From a virus: 40,344 nt of DNA. The stretch covers positions 1-40,344 of the IMG/VR virus record IMGVR_UViG_3300027971_002725. One strand, written 5' to 3'. Under the pieces are notes generated by a model. It saw only the letters and a list, made by a program, of their open reading frames with translations, was not told the origin of the DNA and did no database searches. Below, piece by piece: positions 1-5,604 of this stretch; the first letter of the stretch is position 1; each line of letters starts with the position of its first letter. The translations under genes were made by a program, and so were the position numbers.

Positions 1-68
1 GGAGTCGAACCCCATCCCTGTTAAGAGAACCTGGTTTTCAAGGCCAGTCGCAGGACCATCCCCGCTGC
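1..68 (-). tRNA. tRNA-Ser(UGA), 3' end cut by window edge
   Basis: The minus strand shows a T-arm (GGGGTTCGACTCC), a long class II variable arm and the anticodon loop CTTGAAA, which gives UGA. The 3' acceptor strand lies outside the window. The long variable arm fits serine. The 5' end near 68 is estimated. Confidence 0.8.
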
Positions 69-83
69 ATCATCTTCCTTGTG

Positions 84-171
84 TGGTACGACTGACCGGG
101 ATCGAACCGGTACGCCCTTACGGACATCAGATTTTAAGTCTGAGGCGTCTACCTGATTCCGCCACAGTCGC
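84..171 (-). tRNA. tRNA-Leu(UAA)
   Basis: The acceptor stem GCGACTG/CAGTCGT closes with one G-U pair, followed by discriminator A and an encoded CCA. The anticodon stem TCAGA/TCTGA holds loop CTTAAAA, so the anticodon is UAA. The long variable arm is correct for leucine. This is a regular class II tRNA. Confidence 0.92.
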
Positions 172-206
172 GTGTTTGTTGTCCTATTACTGTTGGCATG
201 ATCTAC

Positions 207-917
207 TTACAAGTAGCTCAAATAGTGGCCAACATATTTTTGTGCTGTTTCTATATCGTAATGATGGCCATCACGAGAATAGTCTAACTGTTCTATATCT
301 GTTATGAATTTACTTTGTCGTTGATTCATGGCTTGATAGATTTTTGTGTCTAGATCGGTTTCATAATGAAAATCAAAATATCTAGGAATCCAACTGTGTA
401 TAATTTTCGTTGTGGTTGGCAACTGATCAACATTCTTTAAGAAATTTTCATAGTCGCTAAAATCATCAGAATTGTAGTGCAAAGTTCTTGCTTCGTCGCC
501 CAAGGTAGAATCATCAATTTCTCGACGATGTAGATACGACCACTGAATAAAGATAATCTGAGGAGTCACTGCGGTCATTAGATCAACAACCTTTCTAGAG
601 ATCCAATCGTTGCTGGCACCGTTCATACTGACATTAACTGTCCTGATACCTGTTTGCTTTTCAAGTAACTGTGGCCATATTTCGTCAAACGGTTGACCCA
701 TGCCCACAGTAAAACTATCACCAAAGCACCATATGGCATTGTCGAGATCTGCCGGCCATTCGTTATCTCTAAAACCTCGACTGTTGAATTTGTACGTTAT
801 ATTTTTTTTATAATTCAACCAGTGTTTTTTATTTTTTGCTTCTTCAACACAATCTAGTCCAAGTATTGGGTATGTTTGGTTGATTTTAGATTCTACACAA
901 AAGTCAGGCAATATCAT
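207..917 (-). CDS. SGNH/GDSL-type hydrolase (copy 1)
   Basis: 236 residues. The SGNH blocks are visible: GDSFTVG (block I, nucleophile Ser), NGASNDW (block III, GxxND) and DGHHYD near the C-terminus (block V, Asp and His). No signal peptide is seen, so it probably acts in the cytoplasm or is packaged. SGNH enzymes are esterases or acyl-transfer enzymes; the substrate here is unknown. It is the last gene of the Bug, PP-loop, SGNH series and is followed by two tRNAs on the same strand. Four further SGNH-like genes occur in this window, so an acyl-group tailoring role within the phage is a reasonable inference. Confidence 0.75.
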   Translation of the reverse strand: MILPDFCVESKINQTYPILGLDCVEEAKNKKHWLNYKKNITYKFNSRGFRDNEWPADLDNAIWCFGDSFTVGMGQPFDEIWPQLLEKQTGIRTVNVSMNGASNDWISRKVVDLMTAVTPQIIFIQWSYLHRREIDDSTLGDEARTLHYNSDDFSDYENFLKNVDQLPTTTKIIHSWIPRYFDFHYETDLDTKIYQAMNQRQSKFITDIEQLDYSRDGHHYDIETAQKYVGHYLSYL

Positions 918-937
918 TCCAATGTTTATCTCTGTTA

Positions 938-2056
938 TTAAAAAGTCATTTGATACATTTTTGAGTCGAAATGTTTAAAATTAAACACATTTCTTGGATC
1001 TTGATCTTGCATCAACAGCTTTCCAGCCGGGTCAGTCAACACTGACATATATCCCTTGGTAAAGTTGTTAAAAATGTCGCGATGGGTTTTATAAAGGTCT
1101 TGAAACCATCTAGCGGGCCTACCTCTAACTTCTGATCCATCCCACTTTCCTGACGCCGGCAACACCATCTCAGTATGATAGTTTCCTACATGCTGAAGAT
1201 CACTGCGATTCAAGTCATCAAATCGTCCACAAGCATCGATGCTATAACCCAGCCAATCAAACCAACCTTTGTGTATCTCGTTCCAAGGTAAAAGATCTTT
1301 AGGCAATGCGCCTGGTGGGTTTTTTGATTTGATGTAATTCAACAGCATATAGCTTTGTTTGATATGCAGTTCAGGAAGGTCCGGGCTGATATAAAAACAA
1401 TCTATCCCTGGCAAAGCCATCAGTTTGTTGTAGTTGTCATCATCTTGGTAAGAATACACAGCATCTTGTGTTATTTTTATTCTTGGTTTTTCGTATCCTA
1501 CCACTGATATAAAATCATCTCTACCTAGTATAGAACTGATATAGTCCGTTGAGTATCTATCAGGAGCAATTATTCCAAAATGCTGTTTCACATTCATGTT
1601 CCATAACCAGTCTTGAGATTTATATGCTCCCAACAATGACGCTTTAAAGTCATCGTCTATGATTATTCGAATAGAAGGATCGTACAATCCAGCTGAATAC
1701 AATTCATGCACTCGATCATATGTTCCTTCTGGATGATCGGGACGTTTGCGTTGATAGATAGCAGTCAGTGGAATGCGATTGCGCTCAAAAACTTTGTAGA
1801 TGGTATAACTATCGGTGCCACCAGAAAAGTATAAAACTATGGGTTTGTTTTTTGCGGCAATCTGTCTGGCCCGCATGTCTAACAGTTGATCCCAAGAAAG
1901 ATCAGGGTCTTTGCTCCAATCCGCAGAATCAAATTCTGACTCATGCATGTTGAAATGGATGTCTTGGATGCCTAAATTCTTAGAGGCAGCATAATGTGCA
2001 GCAAAAAACTTATTAGTGAATACTGTGGCATCGGGGCCAACCTCATAACACAGCAT
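938..2056 (-). CDS. PP-loop ATPase-like protein
   Basis: 372 residues. A typical PP-loop (LYFSGGTDSYTIYK) lies near residue 80, as in N-type ATP pyrophosphatases such as QueC, asparagine synthetase and tRNA-modifying enzymes that adenylate a substrate. It does not look like standard QueC: it is much longer and has only three cysteines, with no C-terminal zinc cluster. It starts directly after the Bug gene (TAATATG junction) and is followed by an SGNH hydrolase. The substrate cannot be read from sequence. It could be a divergent deazaguanine enzyme or an amide-forming enzyme; I leave it unassigned. Confidence 0.7.
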   Translation of the reverse strand: MLCYEVGPDATVFTNKFFAAHYAASKNLGIQDIHFNMHESEFDSADWSKDPDLSWDQLLDMRARQIAAKNKPIVLYFSGGTDSYTIYKVFERNRIPLTAIYQRKRPDHPEGTYDRVHELYSAGLYDPSIRIIIDDDFKASLLGAYKSQDWLWNMNVKQHFGIIAPDRYSTDYISSILGRDDFISVVGYEKPRIKITQDAVYSYQDDDNYNKLMALPGIDCFYISPDLPELHIKQSYMLLNYIKSKNPPGALPKDLLPWNEIHKGWFDWLGYSIDACGRFDDLNRSDLQHVGNYHTEMVLPASGKWDGSEVRGRPARWFQDLYKTHRDIFNNFTKGYMSVLTDPAGKLLMQDQDPRNVFNFKHFDSKMYQMTF

Positions 2057-2057
2057 A

Positions 2058-2996
2058 TTATTTCAAATATCTATTGGCCATTAGATCCAAAGTCTTGTAT
2101 TCTTTGTCCAGATAGGCATTGAGAGCCGGCAATGCGGTCTCTCCAGGTTGATAGTTTAGTTGTCTAAGTTCGGCCACTATCTTGGGGTCTGTCCAAACTT
2201 CGGCAAATGCTTTGTTTAATTCCTTCACAGTGGCATCTGGTGTTCCTGTCGGGGCGTATAACCCCCACCAATATTGGAATACCAAATTGGGAAAGGTTTC
2301 ACTTACAGTTTCCACATTTGGAAATTTTGGACTTCTTTTGTCTGATGTTATTGCTAACACCTTGACTCTTTCGGTCAAATATCTATCTTCTAATGTGACC
2401 ACAGCAGATTGTAAACTTCCGCCTGCCACATCCATCGCCGCCTGATTCTCGCCTGCATAAGAGATAAACTCAGGGCTGACTCCGGCTAAGGAATATAGAG
2501 AAGAAGCAATCAAACTAGAATGCATACTGAAGTCAGCTATCTGTCTTTGCAGCGGATCTCTTTTGATCACTTCTAAGAATTCTTTGAAATTGTTGGCTGG
2601 GAAATCTTTTCTTACTATAAGAACTGGTTCCGCTCTGGACATCGATATCACTGGAACAAACGAGTTCCTAGTAAATTTTACCAAATCGGGGTGTTGTTTT
2701 GGCAGCAATGCTAGGTCTGCAACCCCTCCAAATAATAAGGTCCGCCCATCGGGTACGGCGCTGGCCACCAAATTAGTACCCACTATTCTATTGGCTCCGG
2801 GCCTGTTGACCACCTGTAGCGTGATACCTTTATCTTTCATCAACTGGCTGAGCCGAAGACCTAGCACAGTCCTGCCAGCACCTGGTGGTGCTGGAACTAT
2901 CAGGGTAATAGGATCTTTACGAAGATTAAATTCTTCACCAGCTGATACTGTGATAGCTGTGATTGCAAGGATAATGATTGTGAGAAGTTTTTTCAT
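2058..2996 (-). CDS. Bug/TctC-family periplasmic solute-binding protein
   Basis: 312 residues. It starts with a signal peptide (MKKLLTIIILAITAITVSAG, cleavage near residue 20). The Bug-family N-terminal pattern follows: ITLIVPAPPGAGRT, then VVNRPGANRIVG and VASAVPDGRTLLFGG. The length matches the family (about 320). Bug proteins bind small carboxylates in the periplasm and are greatly expanded in Burkholderiales. It lies 43 bases after the last tRNA of the cluster, with an ATG that has no visible ribosome site and is preceded at once by TATAAATA. A Bug gene in phage DNA is unusual and suggests capture from the host. Confidence 0.88.
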   Translation of the reverse strand: MKKLLTIIILAITAITVSAGEEFNLRKDPITLIVPAPPGAGRTVLGLRLSQLMKDKGITLQVVNRPGANRIVGTNLVASAVPDGRTLLFGGVADLALLPKQHPDLVKFTRNSFVPVISMSRAEPVLIVRKDFPANNFKEFLEVIKRDPLQRQIADFSMHSSLIASSLYSLAGVSPEFISYAGENQAAMDVAGGSLQSAVVTLEDRYLTERVKVLAITSDKRSPKFPNVETVSETFPNLVFQYWWGLYAPTGTPDATVKELNKAFAEVWTDPKIVAELRQLNYQPGETALPALNAYLDKEYKTLDLMANRYLK

Positions 2997-3001
2997 GAAA
3001 A

Positions 3002-3009
3002 TATTTATA
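3002..3009 (-). promoter_or_regulatory. TATAAATA box, T4 late-promoter-like
   Basis: Exact match on the minus strand to the T4 late consensus TATAAATA. It ends five bases before the ATG of the Bug gene, so a transcript starting here would be nearly or fully leaderless. The flank is AT-rich, so a chance match is possible. Confidence 0.45.
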
Positions 3010-3038
3010 ATACTCCATCACTGCCAGAAATTTTATTC

Positions 3039-3121
3039 TGGTGCCCCAGGCGGGACTCGAACCCGCAAAAACCTGGCTTCTAAGACCAGTAGCTGTTCCA
3101 ATTTGCATAAGTCACCGGGGC
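3039..3121 (-). tRNA. tRNA-Leu(UAG), class I-like variable loop
   Basis: Acceptor GCCCCGG/CTGGGGC with discriminator A and encoded CCA. The T-arm GCGGG-TTCGAGT-CCCGC is standard. The anticodon stem CTGGT/GCCAG holds loop CTTAGAA, giving UAG, which reads CUA leucine codons. The variable loop is only about six bases, while bacterial leucine tRNAs have a long arm, and the D-stem is weak. The charging identity is therefore less sure than the anticodon. Confidence 0.75.
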
Positions 3122-3234
3122 ATATATGAACACACTCATTTCCTGACTTTACGGCGGTAGTGCCCTACTCCTTTGGGATAGCCCCTGCGTCCAGTTGCCA
3201 GGTATCCTGTTTGCCGTGAATGTGTTCATATATG
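3121..3234 (-). repeat. Inverted-repeat-enclosed element A in the tRNA cluster
   Basis: Perfect 14-bp inverted repeat: CATATATGAACACA at 3121-3134 and its reverse complement at 3221-3234, enclosing about 86 bases. The interior can form further short stems (GGCG/CGCC type) but has no tRNA T-arm. It directly adjoins the 5' end of tRNA-Leu(UAG). Similar AACACA-type stems enclose elements at 4305-4386 and 4535-4633. A structured non-coding RNA or an RNase processing stem is possible; function unknown. Confidence 0.5.
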
Positions 3235-3252
3235 CTGCTGCGGAAAAATGAA

Positions 3253-3449
3253 TTTGAGAGTAGTTCCGCCCATGTTATCGGAACCATTCACCTTAGTATA
3301 TAAAGCCGGCAAGGTCTCGGTACGCCACTTGAGATACTTGACAAAGGTGCTCCGATGCGTTTACGGGACTCGAACCCGTCCTTCTTTTTCATTAGTTGGC
3401 TCTTCGAAGAAGCCTTCTAGCGAGTCTTTCTCTTGCTAACACTCTCAAA
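3253..3449 (-). repeat. Inverted repeat enclosing a tRNA-like gene
   Basis: A 9-bp inverted repeat (TTTGAGAGT at 3253-3261, ACTCTCAAA at 3441-3449) encloses about 180 bases, including the tRNA-like gene at 3355-3436. The 100 bases on its left (3262-3354) hold nothing I recognise. Confidence 0.35.
3355..3436 (-). tRNA. tRNA-like gene, anticodon UCG, irregular
   Basis: The minus strand has a good T-arm (ACGGG-TTCGAGT-CCCGT) and a good anticodon arm (GGCTT-CTTCGAA-GAGCC), giving anticodon UCG (Arg). Unlike an arginine tRNA it has a variable region of about 17 bases. The acceptor stem has mismatches, no CCA is encoded and the D-arm lacks the GG pair. It may be a decayed tRNA or an odd class II tRNA. 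The ends are estimated. Confidence 0.5.
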
Positions 3450-3521
3450 ACTTGCCTGGGGACGCCGGCTCAGCTTGGTCGTTTAAGACACGCAGGACAT
3501 CTGCGTGGCTCCCTATAAAAT
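3450..3521 (-). other. Intergenic spacer with a 7-bp hairpin
   Basis: Between two tRNA-like genes. The minus strand forms CACGCAG-ATGTC-CTGCGTG at about 3488-3506. There is no T-arm and no ORF. It may be a tRNA remnant or a processing stem. Confidence 0.3.
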
Positions 3522-3600
3522 TGGTCTGTGCGGTAGGATTTGAACCTACGATTTCTCACTTCCAAGGCGAGTAGATTAGACCGGACTTTCTCACACACAG
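3522..3600 (-). tRNA. tRNA-Pro(UGG)
   Basis: Acceptor CTGTGTG/CGCACAG, discriminator A and encoded CCA. T-arm GTAGG-TTCAAAT-CCTAC. Anticodon stem CTCGC/GTGAG with loop CTTGGAA gives UGG. The D-loop carries GG. Regular class I tRNA. Confidence 0.9.
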
Positions 3601-3608
3601 ATAAAACT

Positions 3609-3679
3609 TGGCCCCGGTGGAAGGAATCGAACCTTCGTTGGTTGTATACGGACCGTGTTACCATTACACTACAACCGGG
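3609..3679 (-). tRNA. tRNA-like gene with shortened anticodon arm
   Basis: Good T-arm (GAAGG-TTCGATT-CCTTC), good D-arm (GTGT-AATGGTA-ACAC), an acceptor stem with one bulge and an encoded CCA. Only 17 bases lie between position 26 and the T-stem, so the anticodon arm plus variable loop is several bases short. I cannot place a normal U33-anticodon-purine loop. The isotype is unassigned. Confidence 0.5.
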
Positions 3680-3686
3680 ATAAACT

Positions 3687-3763
3687 TGGTGCAGCCAAAG
3701 GAATCGAACCTCTGTGGCAACTAGTATGCGATGCACTGGGCATCTGCCTTCTCCAATCACTGC
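3687..3763 (-). tRNA. tRNA-like gene, anticodon not assignable
   Basis: T-arm AGAGG-TTCGATT-CCTTT and encoded CCA, but the acceptor is one pair short (GCAGTG/GGCTGC) and no standard 5-bp anticodon stem can be drawn. It sits in the array with the shared AGTTTAT-type spacers, so it derives from a tRNA. Confidence 0.45.
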
Positions 3764-3769
3764 ATAACT

Positions 3770-3878
3770 TGGTGGATTGTAAGGGACTTGAACCCTTGTC
3801 AGACCAAGAGTGCGATGGCGCACACTCGATAATGCTCCTACGGCTACTCACCGTGCATGAGACCAACCTTGACAACCC
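3770..3878 (-). tRNA. Oversized tRNA-like gene (class II-like)
   Basis: Strong acceptor GGGTTGT/ACAATCC, discriminator A, encoded CCA and T-arm AAGGG-TTCAAGT-CCCTT. A long variable arm GAGTG...CACTC is visible. The body is about 106 bases without CCA, some 15 longer than a normal class II tRNA, and no canonical anticodon loop is found. It may carry an insertion or be decayed. Confidence 0.5.
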
Positions 3879-3885
3879 ATAAACT

Positions 3886-3957
3886 TGGTGCACCTAACAG
3901 GAATCAAACCTGTCTGCCATTGGGCGATCAACTCCAACCGCAATATCAATCCAGCGC
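3886..3957 (-). tRNA. tRNA-like gene with enlarged anticodon loop
   Basis: T-arm ACAGG-TTTGATT-CCTGT, discriminator A and encoded CCA. The best anticodon stem is GTTGG/CCAAT with a 10-base loop. The D-arm is reduced and the acceptor GCGCTGG/TAGGTGC has a mismatch. The anticodon cannot be assigned. Confidence 0.4.
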
Positions 3958-4013
3958 AAAAAATGTAATGGTTACGAGTTCCATTGCTACTCAATCATGT
4001 AGCCGATTTTGTT
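3952..4013 (-). other. Possible D-armless tRNA-like RNA
   Basis: Between two CCA-bearing genes, the minus strand can form a terminal CAAAAT/ATTTTG stem, a perfect GCTAC/GTAGC stem with 8-base loop ATGATTGA, and an AATGG/CCATT stem with a 9-base loop. There is no room for a D-arm and no CCA. Confidence 0.25.
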
Positions 4014-4088
4014 TGGCGGTGCCAAGGGGTAACGATCCCCTTCTTCAAGCGTGACAGGCTTGTGTGCGTCCATGAACACTTTGGCACC
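4014..4088 (-). tRNA. tRNA-Asp(GUC) with T-loop ATCGTTA
   Basis: Perfect 7-bp acceptor GGTGCCA/TGGCACC, discriminator G and encoded CCA. D-stem GTG/CAC with a GG-bearing loop. Anticodon stem CAAGC/GCTTG with loop CTGTCAC gives GUC. The T-arm AGGGG-ATCGTTA-CCCCT has A in place of the usual first U of the T-loop. A 60-codon open frame over this tRNA is a shadow. Confidence 0.9.
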
Positions 4089-4220
4089 TAAATTTGGCGA
4101 AAATGTTATGAGGGCTCTTACCCCACTGTTGTTTGCATAGGTTGCGCGGCCTATACGTCCCGGACACATTTCCTGACCCGGCAGTGCTTACTTTGTGGCT
4201 CTTGCTTTCCACTTGATCCC
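4089..4220 (-). other. 132-base spacer with hairpins in the tRNA cluster
   Basis: No ORF. The minus strand forms ATAGG/CCTAT around an 8-base loop and a distant CACTG/CAGTG pairing. An 11-base string CATTTCCTGAC (4167-4177, plus strand) also occurs in element A at 3137-3147. It may be an eroded tRNA or a small RNA. Confidence 0.25.
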
Positions 4221-4295
4221 TGGAGTCGCATACGGGTTACGATCCCGTCTGGTCACCTTGAAAGGATGATGACCTCACCAGAAGTCTAATGCGAC
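4221..4295 (-). tRNA. tRNA-Glu(UUC), copy 1, T-loop ATCGTAA
   Basis: Perfect acceptor GTCGCAT/ATGCGAC, discriminator T and encoded CCA. D-stem GAC/GTC with GG. Anticodon stem TCATC/GGTGA with loop CTTTCAA gives UUC. T-arm ACGGG-ATCGTAA-CCCGT again has the unusual A-starting T-loop seen in tRNA-Asp. Confidence 0.9.
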
Positions 4296-4304
4296 ATAAT
4301 TTAC

Positions 4305-4386
4305 CATATAGGAACACACTTCGGATACTGTACTAAACAGAAACTATCCATCACGGGCACTCCCGCTGAAATGTGTTTTTATATAG
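4305..4386 (-). repeat. Inverted-repeat-enclosed element B
   Basis: The arms ATATAGGAACACA (left) and TGTGTTTTTATAT (right) pair fully as RNA if two G-U pairs are allowed. The roughly 50-base interior has small hairpins (CGGGAGTGCCCG type) and no T-arm. It matches the AACACA stem family of elements A and C. Confidence 0.45.
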
Positions 4387-4470
4387 CGACTCGCCGTAAG
4401 GACTTTTACCCAACTGTTTTATTCACCCGACAAGTCCTAGATGACAGTGTTTTCTTTTTGCAAAATACGA
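4387..4470 (-). other. 84-base spacer with a 7-bp inverted repeat
   Basis: AGGACTT at 4399-4405 pairs with AAGTCCT at 4432-4438. No tRNA core and no ORF. Likely a processing stem or tRNA remnant. Confidence 0.25.
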
Positions 4471-4538
4471 AATAGTGAACAGGATTTGCACCTGTGCCCG
4501 CAGCCAACGACTGCACTCTCCTACTAAGCTATCACCAT
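4471..4538 (-). tRNA. Probable tRNA-Asn(GUU), 15-base anticodon arm
   Basis: Acceptor ATGGTGA/TCACTAT, D-arm GCTT-AGTAGGA-GAGT and T-arm ACAGG-TGCAAAT-CCTGT are all good. The anticodon arm GCAG-TCGTTGG-CTGC has only four pairs. The loop places GUU at the anticodon but with C at position 33. No CCA is encoded. The 5' end overlaps the left arm of the next inverted repeat by four bases. Confidence 0.55.
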
Positions 4539-4633
4539 ATAGAAACACACTGCCAGTCCCGAGGATTCGAACCCCTTTCTCTTGTAGTTTACCACGACTT
4601 TTGCAGTCAGGCAAGCAGTGTGTTTTTATATGG
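4535..4633 (-). repeat. 19-bp inverted repeat enclosing a D-armless tRNA-like RNA (element C)
   Basis: Left arm 4535-4553 and right arm 4615-4633 are reverse complements over 19 bases with one difference that is a G-U pair in RNA. The interior carries a T-arm with loop TTCGAAT (about 4561-4577), a class II-like variable hairpin GTGGT-AAA-CTAC and a GACT/AGTC hairpin in the anticodon position. There is no room for a D-arm. The terminal stem appears to replace the acceptor stem. Confidence 0.5.
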
Positions 4634-4636
4634 CAA

Positions 4637-4710
4637 ACTCATTGCGGGCAGGAATCGAACCTGCGTTTGCCTCTTGGATGAGGCTTTCTTACCACTAGAA
4701 GACCGCGAGT
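4637..4710 (-). tRNA. tRNA-like gene with 6-base anticodon loop
   Basis: D-arm TTCT-AGTGGTA-AGAA and T-arm GCAGG-TTCGATT-CCTGC are standard. The anticodon stem GCCTC/GAGGC is perfect but its loop is only ATCCAA, one base short of normal, so Gly(UCC) or Trp(CCA) cannot be separated. The acceptor ACTCGCGG/CCGC...GAGT has a three-base bulge. Confidence 0.55.
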
Positions 4711-4758
4711 TCCTGAGGGTAATTACTCCCCAGTATGGATGCTACCTGCAGATAACAT

Positions 4759-4841
4759 TACCATAGTGAAGCACACTCAACATTACACCCTTGATTCGCT
4801 ACTGCTACTAGGGGCGTGTTCTAATGTGCTTCACTATGGTA
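4759..4841 (-). repeat. 17-bp perfect inverted repeat (element D)
   Basis: TACCATAGTGAAGCACA at 4759-4775 and its exact complement at 4825-4841 enclose about 49 bases. The right arm contains the CCA end of tRNA-Glu copy 2, so stem formation would occlude or define the 3' end of that tRNA. Probably a processing structure. Confidence 0.6.
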
Positions 4842-4911
4842 CTCGGTACGAGAATCGAACTCGTCTTTCCGCCTTGAAAGGGCAGCGTCCTAACCGATAG
4901 ACGAACCGAGC
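4837..4911 (-). tRNA. tRNA-Glu(UUC), copy 2
   Basis: Acceptor GCTCGGT/ACCGAGT, discriminator A and encoded CCA. D-stem GTC/GAC with GG. Anticodon stem CTGCC/GGCGG with loop CTTTCAA gives UUC. T-arm ACGAG-TTCGATT-CTCGT. It is the first gene of the cluster in transcription order and has the normal T-loop, unlike Glu copy 1. Confidence 0.92.
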
Positions 4912-4926
4912 ACATTGACCATCAAT

Positions 4927-4938
4927 TGTTAAAGAACA
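4927..4938 (-). promoter_or_regulatory. boxA-like antitermination site (TGTTCTTTAACA)
   Basis: The minus strand reads TGTTCTTTAACA, one base away from the bacterial rrn boxA core TGCTCTTTAACA, which binds NusB/S10 and makes RNA polymerase resist termination in untranslated rRNA. It lies between a strong promoter (start near 4971) and the first tRNA, the same place as in an rrn leader. Confidence 0.7.
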
Positions 4939-4977
4939 ATTTGGATTGCTACAATGAACAATTCCTAACTAGCCACT

Positions 4978-5006
4978 AGTATAGCATCTTGTGCTTTACT
5001 GGTCAA
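4978..5006 (-). promoter_or_regulatory. Sigma70-type promoter of the tRNA operon
   Basis: The minus strand has TTGACC (5001-5006), a 17-base spacer and TATACT (4978-4983). This places the start near 4971, ahead of boxA and the tRNAs. Confidence 0.8.
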
Positions 5007-5108
5007 CTGGTTTAGTAAAAACCCTTTATGCTGTAGGGTCTTTACTAAACTTGCTGTATCCCTTGCTTGAGTGTATTGTAGCAGAGTTGGGATTTCTGAG
5101 CAACCACC

Positions 5109-5138
5109 AAAAAAAAACCCGCCTAGTTGGCGGGTCTT
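5109..5138 (-). terminator. Rho-independent terminator
   Basis: The minus strand reads ACCCGCC-AACTA-GGCGGGT followed by a run of about nine T. It ends transcripts coming from the small units at 5158-5569, just before the tRNA promoter. Confidence 0.88.
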
Positions 5139-5157
5139 TGCGATATTTGTGGTAGCG

Positions 5158-5256
5158 TCAAATATCACTAGGCCCGCTGAGGTCATAATCCAGCGCCTCG
5201 CTCGGAATATTGAGTGAGGATATCTCTAAGGACAGTTGGGCTTGTTGTGTTATCAT
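5158..5256 (-). CDS. Possible 32-residue leaderless peptide
   Basis: ATG at 5256 opens a 32-codon frame that starts MITQQAQLSLEIS and ends PSDI, then TGA just before the terminator. The -10 box TATAAT (5263-5268) ends seven bases upstream, so the predicted start falls on the A of ATG. There is no ribosome site. Either a leaderless micro-ORF or a small RNA of about 145 bases. The 5' part has hairpin potential (CGCTG/CAGCG). Confidence 0.4.
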   Translation of the reverse strand: MITQQAQLSLEISSLNIPSEALDYDLSGPSDI

Positions 5257-5262
5257 AAGTGT

Positions 5263-5291
5263 ATTATATATGCCTGCTGACAAAAAAGCAA
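5263..5291 (-). promoter_or_regulatory. Sigma70-type promoter for the 5109-5256 unit
   Basis: TTGCTT (5286-5291), a 17-base spacer and TATAAT (5263-5268) on the minus strand. Predicted start at 5256. Confidence 0.7.
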
Positions 5292-5320
5292 TTGTTTTCG
5301 GCAAATTTCATCAGATATTT

Positions 5321-5569
5321 TTATTTCATTTCAACCAGCTTCTTGACATCCTTATGCTTGACTATGATGATGTTGTGAGTCCGATCTCGGAACTGGATGG
5401 GCAGGTCAAGATGGATAGATATTTGTGGTCCGTTGGCTTCGTTGATCACGGTGTCATTGCCCACAGTGCCCACAAAAGGTATCTTGTTCCAATGGCCAAA
5501 CACACGGTCGCCGATCCAATAGGTTGGTTTATAACCTTTTTCGTTGAAGTAATCTGACTGTGTTCCCAT
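5321..5569 (-). CDS. Small conserved-looking protein of unknown function
   Basis: 82 residues, starting MGTQSDYFNEKGYKPTYW and with a mixed composition typical of real genes (YWIGDRVFGHWNKIPF in the middle). I recognise no family. The frame is fixed by its own promoter at 5576-5604, whose predicted start falls on the A of the ATG, so the mRNA would be leaderless. It follows potA on the same strand. A start further inside is unlikely because no other ATG occurs before the last two codons. Confidence 0.7.
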   Translation of the reverse strand: MGTQSDYFNEKGYKPTYWIGDRVFGHWNKIPFVGTVGNDTVINEANGPQISIHLDLPIQFRDRTHNIIIVKHKDVKKLVEMK

Positions 5570-5575
5570 AGGTGT

Positions 5576-5604
5576 ATTGTACTATATATCAAATAAAAAG
5601 TCAA
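5576..5604 (-). promoter_or_regulatory. Sigma70-type promoter overlapping the potA stop
   Basis: TTGACT (5599-5604), a 17-base spacer and TACAAT (5576-5581). The -35 box overlaps the potA stop codon. The start falls on the ATG at 5569. Confidence 0.7.

Larger units (their letters stand above)
3601..3889 (-). repeat. Recurrent tRNA spacer AGTT(T)(T)AT
   Basis: Four successive tRNA-like genes end in CCA followed by nearly the same spacer before the next gene: CCAAGTTTTAT, CCAAGTTTAT, CCAAGTTAT and CCAAGTTTAT (spacers at about 3601-3608, 3680-3686, 3764-3769 and 3879-3885). This points to growth of the array by tandem duplication, or to a conserved processing signal. Confidence 0.65.

Noticed and set aside
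938-2056. QueC
   Set aside because: It has the PP-loop but not the QueC length or the four-cysteine zinc cluster, so I call only the superfamily.
2563-3129. 188-codon plus-strand frame
   Set aside because: It is antisense to the Bug gene and covers tRNA-Leu; a shadow frame.
3987-4169. 60-codon frame that looks protein-like
   Set aside because: It runs over tRNA-Asp(GUC), which folds perfectly (7-bp acceptor, D, anticodon and T arms, CCA).
4965-5186. 73-codon frame
   Set aside because: It crosses a strong terminator and the tRNA promoter and has no ribosome site.
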